DNA from: Solicoccozyma terricola
Taxonomy: Eukaryota; Basidiomycota; Tremellomycetes; Filobasidiales; Piskurozymaceae
DNA length: 64,000 bases
Assembly (NCBI GenBank): GCA_001600875.1
Contig: BCLD01000020.1
Span: forward strand, 370,006 to 434,005
Direction of reading: 5' to 3'
Below, piece by piece: positions 53,395 to 63,469 of this stretch (the stretch's first letter is position 1; each line of letters opens with the position of its first letter). Both the position numbers and the translations under genes were made by a program. The notes under the pieces were generated by a model. It was given only the letters and a program-made list of their open reading frames with translations. It had not been told where the DNA came from and did not search any database.

Positions 53395-53500
53395 AAGGGG
53401 CCACTTTGGCGGTAAAAGCCACTCCTGATGTGTCCGCGAGTGACCCTTGCATACAAATAGCCCATCCGATCGTATCGGCGTATATGCTGGAACTCTGACG
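53395..53500 (-). pseudogene. Fragment of a second CHAT gene, facing the first
   Basis: The minus strand encodes SIYADTIGWAICMQG and a short continuation. This matches TIYANAVGWAICMPN of the CHAT protein just before it. Upstream and downstream parts are not recognisable. Degenerate R1 half-palindromes lie between the two genes (53321-53390). Confidence 0.6.
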
Positions 53501-54530
53501 AGGGCCAGGGTGACGCATCTTAGTCCGTACGGCTGGATCGAATGCTCTTGGGAGATTGTCGACCGCGGTGATTGGCAGGAGCTGCAAACCTACATCGTTG
53601 TCCCTCCGAACTGCACCGCCTCGGTTCGTCTTCGAGGTTGGTTCATGAGGTCGGCCGTGGAGCCAAAAGCTACCGGTCGAGATGGTCAGCCGATCCCTCT
53701 TAGCCGCCAAAGGCGAAACGTGTGCTCTTTGCTCCACCGGCTGATGAGGACTCCGCGCCATAACATCAATCTAAACAGGGCTGTTGGGAAAAGCTATGTG
53801 ATACCAGAGCATTTCGCCGGTGTTCGACTAGACGTAATTTTAGTTGCGTGGCTGAGGCAGAGCATACCGGGATGTTGACTGGAAAAGGGATCGAAAGCGT
53901 GAATGCAGCACGACCATTTGCGAAGCTGCCTGTTGCTAGCGATGATCGCCCTCAAAGGATGACATTATAGGTGGAAAGTAAATTTGTCAGGGTTCTAAGT
54001 GATGAGCTTTGTTGTTATCACAGTGTGGGTTCAGCATAGGGTGCGCCACCCTCAAAGTCTTTCAGGTGGATGGGGCAACCAGCGGCCGATGCGTTGCTAT
54101 CTTTCGTCGGCATCCAGGCGCAGTGAAGGATAACCAACTCCAGCCCGCATGTCCAGGAAGAAGGCCTGCTAAAACAACATGCTCCCATCTCGCGTATGCT
54201 GACGTCCGGTTGTTGTGCACTGTACATCTTGTCGTGAATTAGATAGGGTGCCGCTTGCGAATCGAAAGCGAGACCCGCCATAAGACAATCGCAACTTGGG
54301 ACAAAGAAGGGTTGTGGTATCTCTTCTCCAAGAGCATGAGACTCGCCAGATGGAACTCAAGTGGACTTGTTCCCATGAGGAGCGGGATCGAGAGGTGTGT
54401 GTAATCAAAATTCGACGGTTGCAGTGCAGAGACTATTCCCAGTGCATAAAATCAGCGCGATCCACGTTTGATCCACGCTTCGGCTTTGGTTGCCTCCGAG
54501 CGCGAGCGCACCTGGCCACAAGACCAAGCT
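53501..54530. other. No supported gene
   Basis: A 140-codon plus-strand frame near 53447-53878 overlaps the CHAT fragment and has no family features. Confidence 0.4.
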
Positions 54531-54700
54531 CCGGACCTCGGCATCACTCTTGCCAGGCCTCCCTATTTCGTCATCAGGTTCTTGTCCAAGAAGGCTCAAG
54601 AAGATACCGATAAGGTGCTAGGGCTGTTGGGATTGAGCGAGAGGTGGTCGTGGTGGACTATGTGGAAGCCTGGAGAAAGGAGAGCGTGGTGGAGAGGAAG
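54531..54700 (+). pseudogene. C-terminal fragment of a paralogue of the 3030-6351 gene
   Basis: Encodes FVIRFLSKKAQEDTDKVLGL and SERWSWW. The other gene ends FVIEFLSKKAQEDTDKVLRL and KERWSW. Only about 35 residues are shared and no upstream part is found. A further open segment to 54900 (IVIFEKGKGMEAGEVVKRIK) may be a later part of the same decayed copy. Confidence 0.7.
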
Positions 54701-54899
54701 ACGTGTGTCTTGAAACACCTGGGATATCTCTCACTCCCATTATACGGTCTACGGGGGCTCAGGATGGGGATGATGAGAATGCTGCTGATTTTTTGTTGGG
54801 GTGCGGTGCTGGGTTGGGAAGAATTGTCATTTTCGAGAAAGGGAAGGGTATGGAGGCCGGTGAGGTTGTGAAAAGGATCAAGTATCATTTTGCTGTTTA

Positions 54900-55030
54900 A
54901 TATGGTACGTTTTGGAGATTTTTTGATTCCTTGAGTGTAGGTTTTGTAGATGCGAGATGAGTGTTCTGGCTCAACCCGGCCCTGACTCCGAACCTACGCT
55001 CATTCCTTATGTCCGTCACTGGCTGTTCAG
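54900..55030 (-). repeat. R1 fragment, inverted
   Basis: Reverse complement of about 39140-39265: GTTTTGGAGATTT, GAGATGAGTGTTC.GGCTCAAC and CTCATTC.T..GTC are shared. Confidence 0.7.
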
Positions 55031-55263
55031 GGGTATCAGGTACATCGCCAACGCCTGGGTTTCGTCTCTCGACTGGCCTGGGCTGATGAACAACATTGTC
55101 GACTCCAACATGGTTCGAGGGTAAAGCGAGCTGGAAGGCGCTGCAAACACCGCACTCGTGGCTGGAGTCGACCCGGCGAGTCTCTCTGCGAGGACGCTCG
55201 ACACACAGCACCGGAAGTCCCGCTCGACCGTTATTCCTCAGGTACCTGGAAGCGGTTATCTTC

Positions 55264-55282
55264 GTAACAGATTAAGAGTCGT
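55264..55282 (+). mobile_element. Isolated LTR end plus tRNA-Lys-type primer site
   Basis: TAACAGATTAAGAGTCGTA is the LTR-A end and primer site junction seen at 54 and 24039. LTR and gag sequence are otherwise not recognised here, so it is a scrap or a related family. Confidence 0.5.
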
Positions 55283-55761
55283 ACTTACGTACGATTTCGC
55301 TGTCCAAAGCCATGTGGTCGACTCCGAACAACGAAACTTATTGTTGAACGTTGTCTGGACCCTGGGACCTGAGCTGGCACAGGTGGGCCTAAACCGTCAT
55401 TACGGGTTTTACAGTGAAGTTAATAAGGAATGCCGGTCGAGAGGGGCTGTCGGAAATGATATAGCGCCCGGAATCCCTAATCAGTAGTCTGGAGTCTTTT
55501 TGGTGAAGCGGTTAGCTTTCAACATGGAATTATAAATATTTGGTGGTTCTCAATCTCTTCTACATCGAGCTTGATTAGAAGTGGCCGACTATATAATCCT
55601 CTTAAGACAAGGAAACAAAGGTCTTTTGAATCGATGTCATTATTGAGTAAGCAGATGCAGGACGACATTGTTACGAATATAACTGCTTCGCTAAAAGTAG
55701 TCCGAAGTATGAGAACAACCAATTATTAATAAAATACCTTGTATTATCATTTGTTTCATTT
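55283..55761. other. No recognisable gene, AT-rich
   Basis: AT-rich stretch, probably the 3' flank of the minus-strand phosphatase gene. Confidence 0.45.
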
Positions 55762-56341
55762 CTAGTCCACACCGCCGGTAGTATTGGCCTCGAGATGGTC
55801 CAGAAATTCCTCCGCATATTCCTCACATTTCTTGTACGCATCCTCATAGGCTTGCAGGTCACCGCCATATGGGTCCGCGATGGAGATCTGCTGTGACACT
55901 TTCGTCAACGAGCGCGAGAAGGAGGAGAAGAGGGAGACATTGGCTAGCGAGGAGGGGGGACACATGGAGTGGACATTCTGCAGGCTGTTTTGTGAGCAGG
56001 TGAGTGCAAGCCACCAGGTAAACAAGGTAGCAGGGGATTACGTGCTTGTACGAGTCGACAGCGAGGATATGTGTGAAGTTGTGGAAATCTTCCTTAGCGA
56101 GTCTCTTAGCCGTATCTCCAAGCATCGCTACGCCATGCTGCCGTGGTCTTCGGGTTCTCAGCGAACTGCTGTCGTCAACGCCTGGCTGCTCACATTTTGA
56201 CACGTCTTCACTGCCAAGGGATTTGGCGGTTCTCCCAACCGGTTTACGCCCGTACCACGCGACTGGACCGTGATCCGTCTGGCCACGTTGGGCCGCCTGG
56301 CCGCCAGGTGGGAGAGGACGGCTGCTGCCATGGGAGAGCGG
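55762..56341 (-). CDS. Low-molecular-weight protein tyrosine phosphatase, 5' end uncertain
   Basis: Three exons join in frame: 56341-56194, 56137-56052 and 55984-55762. They encode RSPMAAAVLSHLAARRPN and RITVQSRGTGVN, then VKTCQNHGVAMLGD, LAKEDFHNFTHILAVDS, and last QQISIADPYGGDLQAYEDAY ending EANTTGGVD. Order and spacing match LMW-PTPs: end of the P-loop (CRSPM), the ..HG.. segment, the KEDF..FD.IL.MD block, and the DPY general-acid loop with its Asp. The enzyme would remove phosphate from Tyr (or Arg) in the cytosol. The upstream exon with the nucleophile Cys is not fixed: a candidate ending near 56421 gives Cys residues but not a clean C-x5-R. So activity cannot be judged. Confidence 0.75.
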
Positions 56342-57035
56342 CTGGCGTAGTGGCCGAGGGGTTAGTATCGATGATAAAAACGAAATCCAGATTGACCTAC
56401 CAGGTGCTTTGACATGAACACAGGTGAGAGGTTTGATCAACCAATTCACATAGCCAATTGTGCTACCACTCACTTGCTAAAAGGGTAGACGACAGGTCAG
56501 CTCGCATCCAAATACCGGTGTGAGCAACAGTTGTGTGAGTAATAGAACTCACCCAGAGCACACCATCAGCACTCTGATGGCGGGATAAGTCAGGACTGCA
56601 TTGGGGTTCGATTGAGGAGGAGGAGCTGAGTTCCAGAGAGGTCCAGCGGTAGAAGCAATAACATGGCAGAAGTAAGCCCAGGAAGAAATTGCAAAGGAAC
56701 CAGACGAGTCCGCGCATGATTAGGGCCCGCCTTGGCGGGATGTTTCGGGGCCATATGCTCTCCGGATGTCCTCCACTTTCTGACAAAGGTCGCGGAATGT
56801 CCTAGTGGAGGCGTTCAATGTTTACTTACAGGTAGCCATCTTGTTCGATGGTTCGTGTGCTCCTGGATGCCGTGATTAGTTGGACGATCTGTAGGTATGT
56901 TGGCGGCGAGGTTACTAGATATGTTGGAATATTTGCATCCACCTCTCCTCGTTGTTTCCGTCCGCTGACAGATACCTGTATCCGAGGCATTAGCCTGGAC
57001 TTTTCTGTGTTGCTTTCGATTGGGGCGGCGGCCTA
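56342..57035. other. No supported gene
   Basis: May contain the first exon of the phosphatase. Minus-strand frames at 56463-56786 and 56815-57120 have no recognised domain; the second may be decayed Copia sequence after 57036. Confidence 0.35.
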
Positions 57036-57100
57036 TTCCGTAGTTCCCGTGACTCTTGGGAATCGTTCGAGCCATCGGTCGATGTATCCCGGTTGAGTGA
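57036..57100 (-). mobile_element. Copia fragment (RT / RNase H border)
   Basis: Encodes TQPGYIDRWLERFPRVTG, compared with TQPAYIDRLLERFPKHAN in the Copia remnant at 50745. It is fused in frame to the end of the MFS fragment upstream. Confidence 0.65.
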
Positions 57101-57111
57101 TCAGCTGGATC

Positions 57112-57813
57112 GGACAGCAAGATATCGAAAACACCATATTCTTCCTGGTTCCTGGTTCATACGTTCTTCCCAGGATGGCTAAACCGTTTGGAAGCAAGAA
57201 AGCAGGTCCTACACCTTGCATCGCGCGACAAAAATCGAACAAGATTGGATTTGTGGCGTATCTGGAGGTTCCACCTATGATGCTCCAAAGGGCGTACCAT
57301 ATTCATCCGTAGATGAAGCGTCTCTTGTGGCCGTACAGGTCTTCCAGTTTTCCCGCTATCAGGATGAAGATACCAACCTGCAGAAAGAGAGGACAACATT
57401 GTATTGTAAGTGCGTGCACATTGGATACGACGAGGAAGGTTGCATAAGACACTCACCGTCAAAGAATACGCTGCGGAAAACCACGCGAGAGAAGCGTCCT
57501 TGATTCGAAAGGAGGCCCCAATGATATGAATCGGTGCGATCCCGATGACCAGACCCCATTGTGTCGAAGCCTGAGCAATGCAGACCAGGAACACGAACGA
57601 TATCTCGTGAGCCGAGGACAGTTTACGCCACGGCCAGTCCTCGGGTGCTTGGAGTTTCTCCGTCCCGACATCGTGAACGTGAGGCATGATGCCGCCCTGG
57701 GCACTTGCCAAAATTACCAAGGCATCGTTGGCGAAATGGTTTCTGTTCACAGATGATCTAAATACCGTAACCTTCGCCAGTCGGTCTGCCAACTCCAGTA
57801 CAGGTGGATGCAC
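57112..57813 (-). pseudogene. MFS transporter, first third only
   Basis: The minus strand gives FVFLVCIAQASTQWGLVIGI (helix 1), SFRIKDASLAWFSAAYSLT, and after an intron (about 57480-57400) VGIFILIAGKLEDLYGHKR (helix 2 and the MFS signature loop). A TGA follows where Tyr or Trp is expected. Then come YALWSIIGG, MQGVGPAFLLPNGLAILGRT (helix 4) and GTRKNMVFSI, where Copia sequence takes over. It resembles DHA2-type drug carriers. The stop and the missing helices 5-14 make it a pseudogene. Its start may lie further upstream. Confidence 0.75.
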
Positions 57814-58249
57814 CAGTCATTCCAGCCCTAGGACGATCACTTTCATACGATCCAGTCAAACCTCGACCAAGAAAAGTGGTCTTGGTGTCTTGGTCGTTGT
57901 AAGCTTGATCAGCACCACAACCTGCCGCACCACCTCCGATAGCGAGAGCTTTTCCAACTCCCCGGTGTTGCTGAGAGTTGGTCGCGTAAAGACCGGTGGA
58001 GTTGGCCCTGTAAAATGCGCGTTCTCAGCACCATAAACCTCAATCCGCGTCCTCAGGACCATCAACCTCGGCCAACACGCTCTCAGGACCGGAACCAGAA
58101 CCAGGGCAAGGGGAAAATTGGGAACCTCGCGACAGCGAAAAACGAGTCTCGTAGACAACCTTTGAGAAGGGTAGGAGGAGGGTGGGATGGGGAGTGGGAA
58201 TGGTCTGGATGACATACGGATGGATACATACCTATCTCTTCCAACGAAG
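57814..58249. other. No supported gene
   Basis: Possibly upstream exons of the MFS fragment; a minus-strand frame here has no recognised domain. Confidence 0.35.
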
Positions 58250-58405
58250 CCTGCAATGATTCATCTGCGATTACAACCTGGAGTAATTCACCTGCGATTC
58301 TCGCCTGCAACATGGTTGCGCATTCCCAGCCTGCATTGATTTATCTGCGATAGTTGCGCATTTTACGGCCTGCAAAGATTTAGCTGCAATTGCGGCCCGT
58401 TATCA
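58250..58405. repeat. Degenerate minisatellite, unit about 27 bp
   Basis: Five or six units starting CCTGCAA or CCTGGAG, with a core ATT.A.CTGCGATT. Unit lengths are 27, 27, 26, 39 and 27. The array lies about 630 bp before the start of the patatin-NB-ARC-TPR gene. No function is evident. Confidence 0.8.
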
Positions 58406-58486
58406 CGCACCTCCTACTGCATGATAATCTGCAGTACCTCCTTCAACCCTCACCCTCCTAGAACCGAATAGAAACCCACGATCACT

Positions 58487-58603
58487 TGTTAGAAAGAATG
58501 CTTGTGTCTATAGAGTGGTGCTGGTAAGTCTACAGATCTGTCTACTATATACACTTGAGCTGGAGGGAGTGAACCTTCTAGGCTAATGCTGGAGAATTCT
58601 CTA
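58487..58603 (-). mobile_element. LTR-C, truncated inverted copy
   Basis: Reverse complement of the 3' 115 bp of LTR-C (TGTTAGAAAGAATGCTTGTG ...). It ends in AGAATTCTCTA, beyond which other sequence begins. It lies in the upstream region of the NLR-like gene. Confidence 0.85.
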
Positions 58604-59032
58604 CGGGGATAGTTCTCTTTCGGTCGTGTCGTGTTGTCTTCCTCGCCTTCGTCTACCTCGAAGCGTCGCTTTGCCTTCTGCATCTTCGAGCTGCACTCCC
58701 TTCTACTATCAAGTGAGTTCCCTCATCTGTGGGCCATCCTATCTGGCACTCACCTGATCTTTGTAACGCAAGCAACTAAGGAGCTCTCACAGTTGACACA
58801 AGTAAACTCCCGTGAGCTGTACCTCCCTTATCCCACATTGCACGCTTTGCGGCTCTGATGAGTCGTCATAGGTTCTCCTGCAGCTCCAGGTGACGTCTGG
58901 CATCTGCCTTCCAACCGGCTACTTACTTTGTCCAGCTCCAGCGTCTTTGTCGGGACGTTGGCCAGCGGAGACGACAGTCTCGCTACCCTTCGTTCTCCCC
59001 CGGCTGCTCAGCACAGCTCTCATGTACCCAAG
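58604..59032 (+). promoter_or_regulatory. Presumed 5' region of the NLR-like gene
   Basis: Between a truncated LTR and the start at 59033. A donor (CAAGTGAGT near 58708) and an acceptor (TCACAG near 58792) could bound a 5'-UTR intron. No TATA box is clear. Confidence 0.3.
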
Positions 59033-62000
59033 ATGGATGCTTCCACTTCTAACCGTCCCCTGCGTGTCCTGTCGCTCGACGGCGGGGGGATACGTGGACT
59101 CTCCTCGCTCTATATCCTACAAGACGTCATGGGCCGTATCAAGGTAAATGAGAACCTCGCGGAGACGCCTCTACCGTGCGAGTGGTTCGACCTGATAGTC
59201 GGCACGTCGACAGGCGGGCTCATCGCCCTCCTACTCGGACGCCTCAAGATGTCCGTCAATGCCGCTATCGATGCATACAAGGATCTCGCCAAGGAGGTCT
59301 TTGACGAGAAGACCCGGTCATGGCTTGGCAGGGTAAAACCCGTTTTGAGCAAAGATCGGTACTCTCCCGCGACGCTGGGGGCTGCCATTCAGAGGATCGC
59401 CGGAGAAAAAAAGCTCGAAGACCCAGAGACCGAGAGAAAGTGTCGAGTTGCCGTCGTGGCGGTGAAACTCTTTATGGCCGAAGGCCTACCCGACCTACTC
59501 AGGACATACACAACGGATGTGCCTCCGTATGAATGCACCGTCGTGGACGCTGCCAAGGCGACATCCGCCGCGACGATGTTCTTTCCACCTGCACAGGTCA
59601 AGATCAGGCACGGCCTTCTGGTCACGTACTTGGACGGCGCGCTAGGTTACAACAACCCGACTAGCCTTGCGCTCGACGAAGCTCAGCAGATCTGGGGGCC
59701 CGATCGCAGAATAGCCTGCATCGTCTCCATCGGCACTGGCATATCCCCATACGTCCGCTTCGAAGGCAACAACCTCGCTCTCGCTAGGAAGTTGTTAGAC
59801 ATCTCGACGAGCTGTAAGGCTGTGCATATGAGCATAGACAGGCGTTTTGGGGGCATGCGGATGTACTTCCGCTTCGACCCTCCGACCGACCTCGCTTCGA
59901 TCGGCCTGGCCGAGTGGGAGAAGTTCAATGATATCGCCGAGTTAGCTCATGCTTACGTCCAAGAAGACCAAGTCAAGCTTGGCGAATGCGTAACAGCAAT
60001 CACGCACCCGGTGAGCATCTGGCCCTTGTCAGGACATCTCGCTGTACTCGCTGACCTTGGGTCTCCCTGTCCCTGGCGCTGGTGGTTCGATGCATGCAGG
60101 CCATGGAGGATGTTGTCGCGCTTCGGACCGCTGTGCAAAAGGCCAATCAACAGGATGTGGAGTGAGCCCTATTTCTCTTTGGTTGTGCGTCTTCACTTTG
60201 CGGGGCTCATAAACGGCCAAATCGTAAACCCTTCACAACCGCGATCGGGCCTAGGAATACGCCCAAAGCTATCCCACCCTTTCCTGATCCTTTTTTGGGG
60301 CGCGAGGACGAGGTCAGCGACATTGTGCAGAAGCTTTTGAGCACCAGCGGAGGTGGAGTGGCGATCCTTGGTACTGGGGGCATCGGCAAATCCGCCGCAG
60401 CAATAGCCGTCCTTTATGATCAACGGGTGAAGGAGGCCTATGGCGCTTTTCGGTTTTTCATCCCGTGCGACAGTGCAACGGCGAGCTCAAAGGGGGCGGA
60501 GCCATCGAGGTCGTTCGTCGCAGATGCTAGCCGCCAACTCATCAGCATAATTGCAACGAACCTTCAATTGAACGTGTCTCGGGGCCACCCCGACGACATC
60601 GTGGTGCACTTCTTATCCCAGCAGCCCGCCGTACTCGTGTTGGATAATTTCGAGACTCTATGGGATGGGAGCGGGCCCGACCTCGACCAGCTCCTCCAGC
60701 GCCTCTTTGCCTTGCCAAGGCTGAGGCTTGTCGTGACCATGCGAGGAACCGTCACTCCCCGCGGTAAATGGCAGAATGAGCAGCTGAAAACGCTCGATGC
60801 AAAGTCAGCCGTGAATGTTTTCGTCGACGTCAGTGGAAACGAGAACCATCGCTTCGACCCTTCCTTGGACAAGATCCTCGAAGCCGTGGAATATCTCCCC
60901 CTTGCAATCGTTCTCCTTGCCAAACTGGCCCAGATACCACCCAACCTACAGGCCCTTTGGCAGGACTGGGAGCGGCGTCATACGGCGATGATAAAAGACC
61001 CTCGATACCGCAAGGGCACATCTGGCGCGAGGTTGTTGAGTCTGGACGCATCCATCCAACTCTCGCTGGATCGCCCACTGATGGCCAGTAACCGTCCCGC
61101 CGGCATCCTTTTATCTCTACTGTCGTTTCTGCCAGATGGTGCATCAATGGACGATCTCGAAGCTCTTGTTCCTTCTACCAGCCTATCCCGGGAAGATGAT
61201 CCGCCCGAGATGGTCCTGCTGCAGCTGTCGCTGGCCTACATCGGTTCGATTGCTGGCCAATCTTCAGTGCACGAGAAGTCCCCTCGTGGTGCGTCGGAAC
61301 CCCCCATTACTCGGCTGCACGTCTTGGCCCCCATTCGGGAATATGTCCAGCACGAACTTGTGCCGGAGACGAAGGACTACCAAAGACTCATCAAGCACTA
61401 CGTGAACATGGCCGCATGCCAGGAATCGAGTACGCCACTGCACAGTCTCTGGCCGGAGATTCACAATTTGGAAGCCATCACCGCTCTTGCGCTCAGCATC
61501 GAATCGGAGCAGGAACAAGCCGTTCATTCCGCAGGCGTACTAGGCGGTTTCGTGGAAGAGACCGGAATTTCCCTCCCTGTTTTGACCCAGGGTCTGCGTG
61601 ACTTCGTTTCCGTGCTGAGGAATACGAAGGGCGCTTCCACAGCACAGCGTACTCTCGGTCGCATGGCTAAGCGACAGTACGACTACAACGAGGCGACCGC
61701 GAGGTTCCAGGAGGCTATCACCCTATACGAGCAGGTCGGGGAGATGCAGGGCAAGGCAGACTGCATCAGGGTCCTGGGTGAGATCGCTCATCTTCGGTCA
61801 AAGTACGACGAGGCGAGGGCAAGGTTCGAGGAGGCTCTACCCCTCTTCGAGCAGGGCAGCGAGATTCAAGGCAAGGCACGCTGCAGCAGGGGCCTGGGCG
61901 AGATCGCTCGTCTCCAGTCAAAGTACGACGAGGCGCGGGCGAGGTTCGAGGAGGCTTTTTCCCTGTACGAGCAGGTCAACGACATGCAGGGCAAGGCACA

Positions 62001-63417
62001 CTGCATCTGGGGTCAGGGCGAGATCGCTCGTCTCCAGTCAAAATACGACGAGGCGAGGNNNNNNNNNNNNNNNNNNNNNNNNNNNNNNNNNNNNNNNNNN
62101 NNNNNNNNNNNNNNNNNNNNNNNNNNNNNNNNNNNNNNNNNNNNNNNNNNNNNNNNNNTGTACGAGCAGGTCAACGACATGCAGGGCAAGGCACACTGCA
62201 TCTGGGGTCAGGGCGAGATCGCTCGTCTCCAGTCAAAATACGACGAGGCGAGGCCGAGTTTCGAGCAGGCTGTTCCCTTGTACGAGCAGGTCAACGACAT
62301 GCAGGGCAAGGCACGCTGCATCAGATGCCTGGGCGAGATCGCTCGTCTCCGGTCAAAGTACGACGAGGCGCGGGCGAAGTTCGAGGAGGCTATCCCCCTG
62401 TACGAGCAAGTCAACGACATGCAGGGCAAGGCACACTGCATCTGGGGTCAGGGCGAGGTGGCTCGTCTCCAGTCAAAGTACGACGAGGCGAGAACGAGAT
62501 TTAAAGGGGCTATTCCCCTATACGAGCAGGTCAGCGACTTGCAGGGGAAGGCACACTGCATCAGATGCCTGGGTGAGATCGCTCGTCTCCAGTCAAAGGA
62601 CGACGAGGCGAGAACGAGCTTCGAGGAGGCTATTTCCTTATACGAGCAGGTCAACGACATGCAGGGCAAGGCACACTGCATCTGGGGTCAGGGTGAGGTG
62701 GCTCGTCTCCAGTCTAAGTACGACGAGGCGAGGACGAGATTCGATGGGGCTATTCGCCTATACGAGCAGGTCAACGACAGACACGGCACGGCACACTGCA
62801 TCTGGGGTCAGGGCGAGGTGGCTCGACTCCAGTCAAAATACGTGGAGGCGAGCGCGAGGTTCGAGGACGCTAGTTCCCTATACGCGCATGTCAGCGACTT
62901 GCGGGGCAAAGCACACTGCGTTCATGGCTTGGGAATGGTGGCTTATTTCCAGTCAAAGTGGGACGAGGCACGAGAGAACTTCGAGGAGGCTATTCCCCTA
63001 TACGAGCAGGTCAGCGACGCGCGGGGCAAAGCACACTGCACCTATGGCCTGGGCATGGTGGCTCATCTCCAGTCAAAGTGGGACGAGGCACGCGAGAAGT
63101 TCGACAAGGCGCTATGGTTATTCGAGGAGGTCAGCGACCAGCGGGGCAAGGTGCAGTGCAAAGAAAGCTTGCGCATGGTCGCTCTTAACCAGTCTACGTA
63201 TGACACTGCACGAGAGAACTTCGATGAGCCGCTCTCTCGTCTGTTCAAGACGGTCAGCCACCAATGGGGAAAGGAACAAAGCATCACAGACTTGGGCATG
63301 GTCGCTCGTAACCAGTCAAAGGAGAATCAGGCTCAAGCAAAATCCAGCGAAACATCACCGTATCTGGTGGTCTCAGCTCAGCAACTATATCAACAACAAC
63401 AGCAAGCACAACAGTAG
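59033..63417 (+). CDS. Patatin / NB-ARC / TPR NLR-like protein
   Basis: Exons 59033-60010, 60100-60161 and 60255-63417 join in phase and give about 1,400 residues. I chose MDASTSNRPLRVLSLDGG because the paralogue starts align there; an ATG at 58928 is possible. Patatin: DGGGIRG (16-22), GTSTGG (Ser59), DGALGYNNP (Asp201). NB-ARC: GTGGIGKS Walker A (386-393), VLVLDNFE Walker B (about 473-480), LPLAI, then a winged-helix region. From about 815, thirteen or more 40-residue TPR-like units, consensus SKYDEAR..FEEA..LYEQV, interrupted by a 100-N gap. Known fungal relatives (Neurospora PLP-1) trigger cell death by lipid hydrolysis after TPR-mediated recognition; the same role here is inferred. All key residues are present and the frame is open apart from the gap. 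Confidence 0.93.
61660..63345 (+). repeat. TPR-encoding tandem repeat, 120-bp unit
   Basis: Units of exactly 120 bp. Inner units are nearly identical at DNA level (for example YEQVNDMQGKAHCIWGQGE recurs at least six times), while the last four have diverged (WDEAR instead of YDEAR). This pattern fits recent unit amplification from the middle of the array. Confidence 0.93.
62059..62158. other. Assembly gap of 100 N inside the TPR array
   Basis: Exactly 100 N, the usual placeholder for a gap of unknown size. Flanks on both sides are copies of the same repeat unit, so the true number of TPR units is unknown and the array is probably collapsed. Confidence 0.95.
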
Positions 63418-63469
63418 AATGATGATGACATCTAAGCGTATGTACCTGGTGGACTCTACTCAACAATAA

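Noticed and set aside
61778..63469. 563-codon Arg/Ser/Thr-rich frame through the TPR array
   Set aside because: It is the shifted frame of the 120-bp repeats; periodic DNA keeps all frames open. The TPR frame has the family consensus.
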